Shown here piece after piece: positions 27,419-39,811 of a stretch of 64,000 bases of DNA (position 1 is the stretch's first letter; every line of letters begins with the position of its first letter). The notes under the pieces are model-generated. The model was not told the origin of the DNA, did not search any database, and saw only the letters and a program-made list of their open reading frames with translations. The DNA lies in the NCBI GenBank assembly GCA_965240325.2, contig OZ251235.1:1860001-1924000 (forward strand), in the 5' to 3' direction. Made by a program: the position numbers and the translations under genes. This stretch comes from Rebecca billardiae RCC1528 (taxonomy: Eukaryota; Haptophyta).

Positions 27419-29044
27419 TCACACCCATGGCGACCAGCCGATCCACATGCGGCCGAGCACGTTGGGGTCGGTGGCCTGCTCGATGAGCACGGCCACCTGC
27501 TGCTCGACGCTCAGCCCGCTCTCGGGGAGCGCGCGCCGCTCCGCGCCCTCCGGCCCGAGCACGATGTCCTCGAGCGCCGCCAGCACCGCCTCCTTGCCCG
27601 GCGCGAGCACCTCCTTGCGCACGTGTGCGTGCGAGTTGTCGCGCGCGTCCTCGAGCGTTAGGTGCGACGGGTGCGCGCCGCTCAGCTTGCGCTGCACGAT
27701 GCTCACGCGCTTGCGCGCGAAGCTGCGCCGCCGGCCAGCGCGGCGGGCAGGCGGGGCACGCAGGCACGTGCGCGCGCGGCGCGCGGCGCGCGGCGCTCAG
27801 CGCAGCGCGGTCGGGAGCAGGTGCGCGCGCGCGCGCAGCCGACCCCCTCCCTCGCGCCGTGGCGACGGCGCGGCGCGTCGGCGCGGCGCGCGCACACCTG
27901 CTCTCGGCTGGCGGCGCGGCGCCGCCGTGTGCGTCGGCGGCATCCGGCTCGTCCGCCTCGCCCGGTCCGTGCTCCTGCTTCTGCTCGCCCTTCACCCACT
28001 CCGCCAGCGGCTCCTGCAGGAACACGTCCAGCGTGCGCAGCAGCTGCGCGCGGCGCGCCACGAGCGCGCGCAGCGTGTGCACCATGTGCCCGCCCAGCAG
28101 CTCCCGAGTGGCGAGCGGCGCGAGCGCGGCAAGGAGCTGCGGCGAGAGGCGGAAGGGGACGAGCTCGGGCACGGGGAGGAGCATGGTCGCCGAGCCGAAC
28201 GCGTGGCCGAAGTCGATGCCGATCAGCTCGCCCGAGCCCGCGTGCACGAGGAAGTTGTCGAGGTGGCGGTCGCCGACGCCGAGCGCCCACGAACACACGG
28301 ACAGCGCGCCGAGCGAGCGACCAAACGCGGAGCGGCACGCGAGGAAGGCCTCGGCGGAGGGCGCGCGCGCGAGCAGCGCGGCGCGCACGAGCGTGCGCGG
28401 CCCGACGGCCTGCACGCACGCCTCGAACCTCGGCGCGAGCTTCTCGCGGCCCAGCTTCGCGTACTGTTGCACGTACGCACCCGGGCCTTTGTAGAGCTCA
28501 GAATAAAGACCAGTGGCGGGGTGCCGCGGGTCGGTGGGCGGGTGCGCGCCGCCGTTGGCGGCGGCGGCGGCGGCGCGGCCGGCGGTGCTCGCGGCGGTGG
28601 CGCTCTCGTGCGCGCCCGCCAGCATCGCCTTGAGCGGCAGCGTGCCCGCCACCCACTCGATCACGCCCACCTGCGGCGAGAGCGGCAGGACTGCGTAAGT
28701 CCGCACGCGCAGCGCGCGCGCGCTCGCGCCCGCGTCGGCGCGCAGCGCTCGGTTCATTTGCCGAAACAGTTGCTCGATGCGCTGGTCGAGGCGGAGGTCC
28801 TCGCCGCCCTTGACGAGGAGGCGCCGCTCCTGCTGGTCCGAGCAGCGCACCGACACCGCCTTCGGCAGCCGGATCGACGCCATCGTGCGGATCCGCCGCT
28901 CGAAGGACTCAGCCCAGACCACCGCGTCTGCGCGGCGCGCGAGCGGGTCGGATTCGCCGAGATAGTCATCTCCCGGGATCTCGAGCGCGCTCAGGCCCGC
29001 GTAGCCGGGGAGCGCGGCGAAGGGCGCGGCGGCGGCGGGCACGC

Positions 29045-29097
<53 letters not shown>

Positions 29098-30067
29098 CCG
29101 GGCGCGTTGCTGCCGCCGCGCCGCGAGATCGCATCTCGGCGCGGCGAGATCGCATCTCGGCCTCGCCGCGAGATCGCATCTCGGCGCTCGTAATTGGCGA
29201 GCGCTGCGGAGAAGGCGGCAAGATCCTGGTTGGACCGAAGCACCGCGCCGCCGCGCGCGCCGGTGGCGTCGTCCGCCTTGGGCTGGAGCTTGGGCGCGAG
29301 GTCCGCCGTGAACTTGCGCAGGCTCGCGGCGAACCCCGGCGCGCCCATCTTCTCGCCCTGCGCGCCGAACAGCCTGCAGAAGCCCTTGCGGTTCTGCGAG
29401 GCAAACGCTGCTACGTAGCTGCCGACGCCGGCGCGGCGGTCGTCGAGCACACGCTCGGCGAAGGCGCGCCACAGGGCTTGCGCGCCGGGCACGTCGGCCG
29501 CGCCGAGCTTCACGCCCACCTCGCGCAAGAAGTCCTTCGTCCGCAGCTCCGGGTGCGTCAGGTCGGCGAGGCACTCGACGAGCTCGCTGAGCGCGGGCGC
29601 GCGCAGCAGCGCGCGCAGCGGCTCGGCGCGCGCCGCGGCCGCGGCGCTCAGCTCCGGGGCGGCGAGGGCGAACTGGAAGCACAGGGCCTGGGGGTAGCGC
29701 GCGCCGAGCGCGAGCAGCGGCGGGAGCACGAGCTCGGAGCGCGCGGGGTCGCCGAGCGCGCCCACGAGCTGCGGCGCCCAGCGGAGCAGCGGCCAGACGG
29801 AGCGCAGCCCGGCAAGCCCGGCGCGCAACGCCTCGCGCGCCTTCGCCTGCGCGGCGGCGCTCACGAGCGGCTCGGTGGCGGCGGCGGGCGGCGCGGTGCA
29901 CAGCCGCAGCAGCGCCGGCACGCAGTCGGCGCCGCGCGCGTCCGCGGCCTGCAGCAGCGCGAGCGCGCTCGCCACGCCCTCGTGTAGCAAGCCCTCGCGC
30001 CACGCGCGACGCTCGTCGGCGCCCGCCACCGCCGCCGGCAGGTGCCGCCGCGCCGGGGCGGCCGCGG

Positions 30068-30099
<32 letters not shown>

Positions 30100-32579
30100 T
30101 CCTCCGCCTGCTGAAGAGTGCGCGCGCAGAAGTCGGCGAGGGCGAGCTGCGCGCGCAGGCGTGCGCGGAGCGCGCGCGCGCCTGCCGCCCACGCGCTGCC
30201 CTCGCCCTCCGTCGCCGCCTCGGCCTCCTCTTCCTCCTCCTCCTCCTCCTCCTCCTCAGAAGCGCCACCGCCGTCGCCACCGCCACCGCCACCGCCGCCG
30301 CCTTCGCCGCCGCCGTCGCCGCCGCCGTCGCCGCCGCCGTCGGCCTGGGCCGCGCGGCGCAGCTCCGCGTGCGCCGCGCGCTCGAGCGCATCAATCTCAG
30401 CCCACGACTCGGCCGACGCCGCCCCGGCGTCGCGGCGCGCGCGCGCGAGCTCCGCCGTGGCGTCACCAAGAGCAACGGCGATGGCGCGGCGCGCGGCCGC
30501 CGCGCGCCGCGCGCCGCCCAGATCGGATGCGCGGCGCCGCGCGTCCGCCTCCGCCTCCGCGTCGGCCGCCAGATCGCACAGCTTTCCCCGCACGGTGCCC
30601 AGCATCGTCGCGTGCTCCGCGGGCGTGCCGCCTCGCGCGGGCGACTTGCGCCGCAGCATCAGCCGACTCACGGCGAGCGAGACCGGAACCGAATCGGCGA
30701 GCGGCGGCGCTTGGAGCCCTGCCGCGGCCGCGCGCGATTGTAGCGCGCTGTTCCATTCGCCGAGCGCCGCCTTGGCGGCGAAGTGCTCGCCGCGCGCGCT
30801 CGCCGCGCGCGCCGCGCGCCGGAGCAGCCACACGCGCGAGCCCGCAAGCGCGCCGCTCAGCTGCGCATCCAACGTGCCGCGCGTGCGCGCGTCCGAGTCC
30901 GCGTGGAGCGCCGCGACGCGCGCGCGCAGCGCGGCACCGGCCGCGTCGCGCGCGCGCAGCAGCTCGCGCCACGCGCGCGCATCGTCCGCGGCGGCGGAGG
31001 GCGCGGCGCTGCGCCAGCGCTCGGCCACCTCGCGCAGCGCGGCGCGCGCGCACGCGCCGCCCTCCGGCAGCCCGATGATCCGCAGCGCACGGCCCAGCTC
31101 AGTCACGCGCTGCAGCGGCCGTAGCAGCGCGCCGCGCGCCTCGCGCGCGAGCGGGTGCGTTGCCGCCCACGCGTCTACGAACGCACGCTCGCAGCGGGGC
31201 AGCGCGCCGCGCGCGCAGTCGAGACTGGAGGGGTCGATCGCGCCGCCGCCGGCCGCGCCGCCGGCCGCCAGCGCGAGCGGCGCCAGAGCCCGGCCGGCAA
31301 CACCACCGCCGCCTGCGCCGCCGCCGCCGCCGTTGGCCGCGCCCGCCGGTGCCGCGCCCGCCGCGGCCGCGAGCGCGCTCACAGCGAGCACCGGAGAGAT
31401 CTCGAGCTCGAGATCGGGGCGAGCGCGCAGCGCGGCGAGCGTCGCCTCCGCATCGCCGACCCACGCGTCGTACAGCGCGCGCGCGCGCTCGGCCGCGTCG
31501 GCCGCGTGCGCGCGCGCCTCCGCCGAGTCCGCCGCCACCTTGAGAGCCGGCCAGTCGCCAAGTCGCTCAGCGGCGCCGAGCCGGCCGTGTGCCCACGCGC
31601 CGCGCTCCCACGCGGCGAGCGCGGCGAGCGCGGCGGCGTCGGCCGGCGGCCCGGCGGGCTCGTCGCCCTCGCGACCACCGCCGCCAGCCAGCCACGCGTG
31701 CGCCTTCGTGTAAGCGTCGAGCTCCGCTTGCGCGTCGTTGCGCGCCGCCGCCGCGAGCGCGGCGCGCGTGTGCGCGTGCCCGCCGAGTCGCGAGAACTCG
31801 GCGGCGGCGACGTCCTCTTCGCCAAGCGAGCGGTACAGGCGCGCGAGCAGCGCGCGCGCCTCCGCCTCCGCCTCCGCCTCCGCCGCGTCGCAGCCGTCGC
31901 CCTCGGCGGCGCACGCGCTCGCGCCCGCGGCGGGGCGCGCCCGCTTGGCTGGCCGGACGCCGTCGGCCGCGCCTTCGCCGCCGCGCGCCGTCGGCGTGCA
32001 CAGCAGCTGCTGCTCGAGGACGCAGAGCGCCGTCTGCACGTTCGCCGACTGCAGGCCGCTGGCGGAGAGCAGCGCCGGCGGCAGCCATCGCGGGTCCGGG
32101 TCCGCGAGCGCGAGCTCGTGGATCGCCCGGACCAGCGGCGCCGAGTGCGCCGCGCGGCCGAGCAGCGCGCTTGCGCCCGCGCGCAGCCGGCGGACGTTGA
32201 GCTGAGGCGGTGTGGCGGCGCGCAGTGCGGAGAGCACGGCGCACAGCGCGGCGGAGGCGGTCGGCGCGTCGGCGAGACAGAGCACGCTCAGCGGCCCGAG
32301 CACATCGCGCGCGCTGATCTGAATGTCCGGCAATTCACCCCGACGGTACCGGCGCAGTGGAGTCACCACGTTGCGCGCCGCGACCGCGCGCTGCGCGTCA
32401 AGCTGCGCGCGCGCGCGCCGCTTCGCCGCGAGCTCGAGCCGCTCGGAGCTGGAGAGACGGCTCGGGTCCGAGCCGCCCGCGCCCGGCGCGCCTGCCGGCT
32501 GCTGCGCCACGCCGCCGCCGCCGCCGCCGCCGAGGCGCAGGCGAGGCAAGGACCCTGGCCGCGCCGCGCCGCCGCCGCC

Positions 32580-32610
<31 letters not shown>

Positions 32611-35169
32611 CCAGTGCCGCCGCCGCCGTATGCGCCGCCGCCGGCCGCGTCGGCGCCGCCGAGCAGGCCGCGCCCCGCGCCGGGGCCACCCGCGCCCGCG
32701 CCGCGCTCGGCGGGCGCGGCGCTGTCCAGCAGCAGCTGCCCGTCCTGCGTGAGCGTCCATGCGAATTGGGCCGATTGCGTCGCGCGCACCATGCCGACTG
32801 CCGTGGCCGCCCCGGCGGCGCTGTCCGAGTGCGCGCGCTGCGAGGCGGCGGGCGGCTGCGGCAGCTGCGAGCCGCCGAGCCCGAGCGTCGCGGCGAGCGC
32901 GGCGCCGTGCTCGAGAGTAAACAGCGGCTGCAGCGGCTGCGACGCCGCCAGGACTCCCGGACTCAGTCCGGTGTCGAGCTGGCACGGGAGCTGCGCGCAG
33001 CCGTCGAGCGGGGCGCCGAACAGCGGCGCGTCGCAGCGCGGCTCGTCGCTCGCCGCGCGCAGCAGCAGGTGCGCGCACGCCGGCAGCCATGCCTCCTCCG
33101 CGCCCGGCGCATGCAGCGTCCGAAACGAAGCGCACAGCCGCTCGCCGAGCCCGCTCGGCAGCGCGGCGCGCCCGCCGGCCGCGTGCAGGAACGAGAGCGT
33201 TTCGTCGCGGACAGTGCGCTCGCCGTCGCAGAGAGAGAGCAGGACTGCAGTGCGCACGGCCTCGCGCGGCGCGGGCTCGGACGACGGCGGCTCAGCGCCC
33301 TCTTCGCCAGCCGACGACGCGCCGGCGCGCGCCGCACCGCCGCCATCGCTCCCGGCGGCCGCGCCCGACTCCGCGCCGCCTCCGTCGCGCTCGCACGCCG
33401 CGCGCCACGCAGCCTGCAGCGTGCGCTGGTACCGCGCGCGCACGGCGGCGTCGTGGTGCAGGGCGGGGCCGCGCGCGAGCGCGGGCAGCAGCGGCGCCAG
33501 CCACTCGAGAGCCCCGCCGACTCCGCCGCCGCCGCCGCCGCCGCCGTCGACCGCCATGGGCTCGGGATCGGCCGGCGCGCGGCCGGGCTCGGCGGCGCGC
33601 GCCGCGCCGCTCTGCTCCTGCTCCGCCGCGGCGCGCGCCTTGGCCTCGGCCTCGGCCGCGGCGTGCGCGCTGAGCACCTCCATGAGCTCCAGGGCAAGAA
33701 GCAGCGCGTCGGCGCGGTGCGCGCCGCACAGCTCGGTCAAGAGAGCATAGTTCGTCGAGCGCGGGCTGAACGGGCCGAGCAAGCCGGGCTGCAGCCTCGC
33801 GGCGCGCAGCACGCAGCGCAGCGCGCACGCGCGCGCGTCGCCGTGCGAGCTGTGCGCATGCGGCATGAGCGACGGCGTGAGGCTGTCGCACATGGCGAGC
33901 GCGGCGGGGAAGTGGGCGCAGACGGCATCCAGCGTCTCGAGGCAGCGCGGCTGCTTCGCCGCCGGGCCGGAGTGCAGCCGCATGACGTGCGCGAGCAGCT
34001 TCTCCTTGCACCAGCGCCGGAGCCATGCGCCCTCCGCATCGGCCGCCGCCGCCTCCGCCGCCGCCGCGCCGCCCGCCCCGCCGCTCTGATTCAGCAGCCC
34101 AGCCGCGCCCGAGCCTGCGCGCGCGCCGCCGCCGCGCGCCGCGCGCGCCCCGAGCAACTGCCCCGCCACCTCCGCCGCGGGGCGGTGCACCGTGCGGGAC
34201 GCGTGCTGCACGCAGCCCAGCAGCGCCGCGCACACGCGCTCCGCGCTCGCCGCGCCGTGAGCGCCGCCGGACGCCGGGGGCCGAGCGGCGGGTGAACCAT
34301 CCGCGCCGCCCGCCGCCGCCGCCGCGTCGCACCACGGCAGGCCGCTGCTCAGCAGCGCGCTCAGCAGGCTCAGACCGACCTGGCGCGTGCGCGCCTCCTC
34401 GCGCGGCGGAAGCTTCTCCCCGCGCGCGCCCAACCCCTCCAGCTGTGTCGCGATCAGAGCGGGCGGACAGCGCACGCGCGCCGCGCCGCCGCCGCCGCCG
34501 CCGCCTTCGCCGCCGCCGCCGCCTTCGTCGCCATCCAGCGCCACCAGCCTCTCGAGGAGAGCGCGCAGCACGGCGAGGTTGTGCCGCCGCACTGCCTCGT
34601 GCTCGTGCCCCGCGCTGCACACGAGCCGCGCGAGCAGCGCGTTCGCGCGCTGCAGGAACAGGGGCCGCGCGGCCGCGGGCACGCACGCGCGCGCCGCCTC
34701 GGCCGCGCTGAGTGCGCGCGGCGCGGCCGGCTCGGCCGCGCTGCCGCCGGCGCCGTCGCCGCCGCCGCCGTCATTCAGCAAGTCGTCGAGCTCGTTCTGA
34801 GCGCCGCCCGGCCCCGCTTCGCCTGCGCCCGCGCCCGCGTCCGCGCCGCTGTCGCACGCGAGCCACGCGCACAGCGTGCACAGAATCTCGCGCACGAGAT
34901 AGTTGAACGGAACGGCCGGCAGCGGCGTCCCATCGGTCGGGTCCAGCGCTGCGGGCAGCCCGCTCGCCTCGAGCGCCACGCGCAGCAGGAAGGGCGACCA
35001 CTGCGCGCGGTGCGGCTCGAACGGGTGCGTCCAGTTGAGCACCAGCCGCGCGATCACGCACCGCACGTGCACGCCCACCGCCGCCGACGCGCCGCCCGCG
35101 CCGAGCGCGTCGGCTTCGGCACCGCTCAGCTTGTGCAGCTCAGACATCCAAGCCGGCATGGCCGCCGCC

Positions 35170-35201
<32 letters not shown>

Positions 35202-38200
35202 CGCCGCGGCGGCGTCGATGGCGTGCAGGGCGCGCGTGGCGTGCAGCAGCGGCAGCATGGCGGGCAGGCCGTTGATCGGGTCCTGCTCCAGCTCGATGGC
35301 CTCGGCGCCGCCGGACTCCGGGCCGGACTCTGGGCGCGGCGCGGTGGCCGAGTCGGCGGCCGCCGCGCCCGCGGCCGGCGGCTGGCTCGGCCTGTGAGCG
35401 GAGGCGGCCTGCGAGGGGATGGAGGGCGGCGCCTCCGCCGCGCCCACGCCCTCGCGCGCGAGCGAGCCCGCGGCCGAGGCCGAGGCGGAGGGCAGTAGCG
35501 CGCGCGCCGCCGCATCCTGTGAGAGCGACGAGCCCATCAGCAGCTGCGTCCCGAGGTACACACCCCGGAGCGCGCCCGCGCCGCGCGCGCCGCCGCCGCC
35601 GCCGCCGGCTGTGAGCAAGCCGAGCGCGTCCGCGCGCGCCGCGCCCGCCGCGTCCGCGCTGCGCGCGAAGCTCGTCTGCAACGGCAGGCACAGCGCACCC
35701 CGCGCCTCGCCCACGCAGCCCGCCCAGAAGCCCTGATTATTCCCCAGCGAGATGATGTACTTGGCGCGAACGCTGGCCTGCTTGTCCGAGGCCTGCGTGC
35801 GCGCGATCACCGCCGCCATCGCGCCGAACGCCGCGGCGTGGCACTCGCGCGCCAGGCCAGGCAGCTCGTCGGCGCACGCGCCCGCCGCGCCGCCACGCAG
35901 CTGCTCCGCTAGGGGCGCCTGCTTCAGCGCGCACGCCGCATACACCGCGTCCACCTTGAGAGACGCGCGCGCGCTCTTGGCTGGCGGCGCGGGCACGTTA
36001 CCCACGTACGATGAGTACGCGCGCTGCACAGGGCCCTCCGCGCCGTCCTTGTCGCTCAGCGCCGCGGCGGGCAGCGAGTCGAAGATCGCGCCGACGAGTA
36101 GCAGCGCCTTCGTGCGCGCGCACAGCTCGGCGGCGCACGCCGCAGGGTCGTGCGCCGGGAGCGGGGGCAGCGCGGCCAAGCGCTTTCGCTCCGAATTCGT
36201 AGGGTCTCCCTTGGACGCCGCCTCCGCCGCGGCGCGCAGCCGGTCGCGCAGCGCCGCGGCGAGCGCAGGCACCGCCTCCGCCGCGAGGCTCGCGCCGACG
36301 TCCGGCGGCGCGAGCCTTAGCAGCGGGATTGCAATCTCGTGCACGACGGCCAATCGCTCGCGCGCGCTCAGCGCCGGCGCGGCCGCGCTCAGCGCCGCGC
36401 TCGGCGCGTTGCCGCCCGCCGCCGACGCCGCGGCGGCGGGCGCGGGGTCGGCCGACGACTCGCTCGCCTCGTGGCAGAGCCTCCAGAGCGCGTGCGCGGG
36501 CGTGCGCTCGGCGCGCGCGCCCGCGCCCGCGCCCGCGCCCGCGCCGCCGTGCGCCGGCGTCGCGCACGCGCGGAGCGCCGCGCGCAGCGGCGCGCGCAGC
36601 TGAGCATCCGCCTCGCTCCCGAGAAGTGCGACCGGCCGCGCCAGCAGCTCCCGGACAAAGCGCAGCTCTAGCAGAAGGGCGAGTACCGCGGGCTCGCGGC
36701 TGAGCTCGAGCGCGCGCAGCAGGTGGCGCAGCGCGCCGAGCAGCTCGGCGCGCGTGCGCACGCCGGACGCCACCGCGCTCGCGCCCGCGGGCGCGCACTG
36801 CTCCAGGGACAGCGGCAGCCAGCGCAGCGAGCGCCGCACCGCGCAGAGCAGAGCGTCGCGCGCGCCGTCGTCCGCGTCGCCGGCGCGCGCGTGCACGAGC
36901 AGCGTGGGAAGCAGCTCGAGAGCGCCTAGCCCCAGCCCCTCTGCCGCCGGCGCGCCGCCATCGCCGCCGCCGCCGCCGCGCGCGGGCTCGGCCGGCGGGC
37001 ACAGCAGCGCGCACGCGCACTCGCGCAGGTTGGCTTTCGACAGCAGCTCAGCGTCGGCGAGTTGCGGCGGCGGCGGCGGCATGGAGCCTTCCAGCTCTGA
37101 CGGCGGCGCGGGCGCGCCGCCCGGCGGCGGCGGCGGCCCTGGCGGGTGCAGCAGCAGCAGTGAGCGCAGCAGAGCGCGCGCCGCGCCCTGCAGCTCCGCG
37201 CTCGCGCTCGCGCAGCCGGGGAGCCACGGCGCGACGAGCGCGCGCGCGCGCGGCAGCACGGCCGCGACGACGCGCCGAGCATACGCGGGCTCGGCGCCGC
37301 GCGCGCACGCGCCGTCCAGAGTCGCCTGCAGCAGCGCGCGCCCGGTGCGCGCGCGCGCGGCCAGCTCGATCACACCCGGCAGCAGCGTGCCCGCGTGCTG
37401 CGCGCACAGGCTCGTGAGCACGGGCTCGAAGCGCATGCCGAAGAGCTCACCGACCGTGACGCCCGCCGCGCCGCCGTCGGCCGCCAGCTCCTCGGTGTCT
37501 GCCAGCACATCAATCAGCTCCGCCCGGCGCACGCCGATCTCGAGCGCGAGCTCAACGGCCGCGCTGCCGACGCGCACGGCCTCGGGCGGCGCGGAGGGCA
37601 GGAGGCGCGCGGCGGCGCGCAGCAGCGCCGCCGGCAGCTGCGCCGCGTCCGCGCCGAGCGCCGCCGACAGCACCTGCCGCTGCAGGCACCGGCAGCCATT
37701 GTACAGCGCCACAGCGTCACGCGCCGAGGCCGGGCCGTGCGCCGCCGCCGCGGGGCCACGGAGCGCGCCGCCGCCGCCGCCGCTGTCGCTGAGGGCGCCG
37801 AGCAGGCTGCAGCGCGGCTGCGCGAGCGTCTCGCGCAGCGCGCTCACCCAGCCGTCGCGCACGGCCGGAGCCGCCGCGGCGCCGAGCGCCGCGCACGCCG
37901 CCGGCAAGCGCGCAGAGAGCCGAGCTGCCTGCAGCGGCTCGCGCGGCGCCACACACACGCTCGAGGGCTCGAGCAGAGCGCGCGCGAGCGTGCGCAGCGC
38001 GCGCGGGCCGAGCAGTGGCGGCGAGGCGCGGGCATCGTCGTCGTCCGCCGCGCCCGCGCCGGGCTCCGCCCGCCCGGACGCGGCGGACGGCAGCAGCAGC
38101 GGGATCAGATCCAGGGCGGCGCTGAGAGCCCACCACCACGCGCGCTGCGCGCCGAGCGCGCGCGGCGGCGCGAGCCGCGCCGCGCCGAGTGCCGTCGCCG

Positions 38201-39780
38201 CCGAGCCCGCCGAGCCCGCCGGCTCGGCCCCGGCCTCCTCGTCCGCGTCCACGTCCATCGGAACGGGCGCGTCCTCGGCGGCGCCGCCGCCATCGCCGTC
38301 GCCGCGCCGCGCGCCGTCGCCGCGCCGCGCGCCGTCGCCGCGCCGCGCGCCCTCATAGCCCGCCGCCTCCGTGTGTCCCATGGCGCCGAGGACGGCGTCG
38401 AGCACGCGCGGCGCGCTCACGCCCGCGCGCGCGCACGCGGCGCACGCGCGCGGGCTCACGCCGAGCGCGCGCATCGACCACAGCGCCACGTCCAGTACGG
38501 CGTGGCACGCGCACAGCCAGGCCTCGACAGCGGCCTGCGGCGCGCCCGCGGCCGGCGGCGCGGCGCACGCCGCGGCGTGCGCGCGCAGCGCGAGCTCGAG
38601 CGCGCGCAGCGGCGCGCGCGCGCGCGCCGCCGCGGCGTCGGCGCCGTCGTCGGCACCGTCGGCGCGGAGCCACGCAAGCACGGCCGGCGCCGCGGGCGCC
38701 GTGCCGCCGCCGTCGGCTTCGTCGCCGCGCTCGGCGCCCGCGCCGCCGCCGCGCCCGCCGCCCGTGCCGACGTCGTCGTCTGAGCCGTCGTCGTCCGCGA
38801 CGGCGGCGCACAGGCTCTGCAGCAGCGTCAGGCAGCGGCCGCGCGCGAGCGGCTGCGCGCACGCCGTGCCCGTCGCCAGCAGCCAGCGCTGCAGCTCGCA
38901 CACGCCGCCCGCGAACGCGCCGCGCGCGGGGTTGCGCCGAGTAAGCGCTGAGCCGAGAGCGCCTCCGCCGCCGCCCGCGCGCGCCGCGTGCAGGTGGCGC
39001 GTCAGCACCGTCTCGAGGCGGTGCAGCGACGCGAGCGCCGCCTCGGCCGTGCCGAGCGCCGGCGGGTCCGCGTGCGCGTTGCGCAGGCACAGCAGCAGCT
39101 GCTGCGCCGCCTCGAGCGCGAACAGGTCGAGCGAGGCTTCGTCGTCTCGAGTCTCGCGCAGAACGGCTCGCACGCACGCGCACATGCCGAGCCGCCGGTA
39201 GGATGATGGGTGTGTTGACAGCGCGAAGAGCCGGCGGAGGGCGGACTTGAGGTTGCTGGCTGCTGCGGACGAGGGCTGCTGCGCACTCGCCGCGCCGCGG
39301 CCGCCGTGCGCGCCGCCGCCGCCGCCCTGCTTCAGCGCGTACCGCACGTACTCGGCGAGCGCGCGCGCGGCCAGCTCGCGCAGCGCGCCGCTCCGCGCGT
39401 CGCCGAGCGCCGCCGTCGCAGCGTCCAGCACCGCCATCCCCTCGGCGTGCTCGCGGTCGCGCGCGCTCGCGAGCCAGCGCATCGTCTGCATGCACAGCGG
39501 GTCGAAGAGCTGCCGGCTCACGGGCTCGGCGTCGGTCGCGAGCCGGAGCAGCGCGGGGTACAGCCGCTCGAGCAGGCGCGACGCGTCGCAGCCGCCCGGA
39601 CCGGTCCCGCCAACGCCGCGCCGGTGAGCGTTTGGGCTTGCGCTCAGCCCCAGCGCCAGTTTCGTCAGCGCATCGAGCAGCTCGCACGCCGCCACCTTCA
39701 CGTGCCGATCGGCCGCGCCGAGCGCGAGCGCGCACGCGCGCGGGAGGAGCGCGGACACGTCGACGCGGAGGAGGGCGGGC

Positions 39781-39811
<31 letters not shown>

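Noticed and set aside
31155-34295. 1,046-codon plus-strand open frame opposite PRKDC, and many similar antisense frames at 27447-41305
   Set aside because: They mirror the PRKDC codons. Arg/Ala-rich composition without domains is expected when the opposite strand has G or C at nearly every third position.
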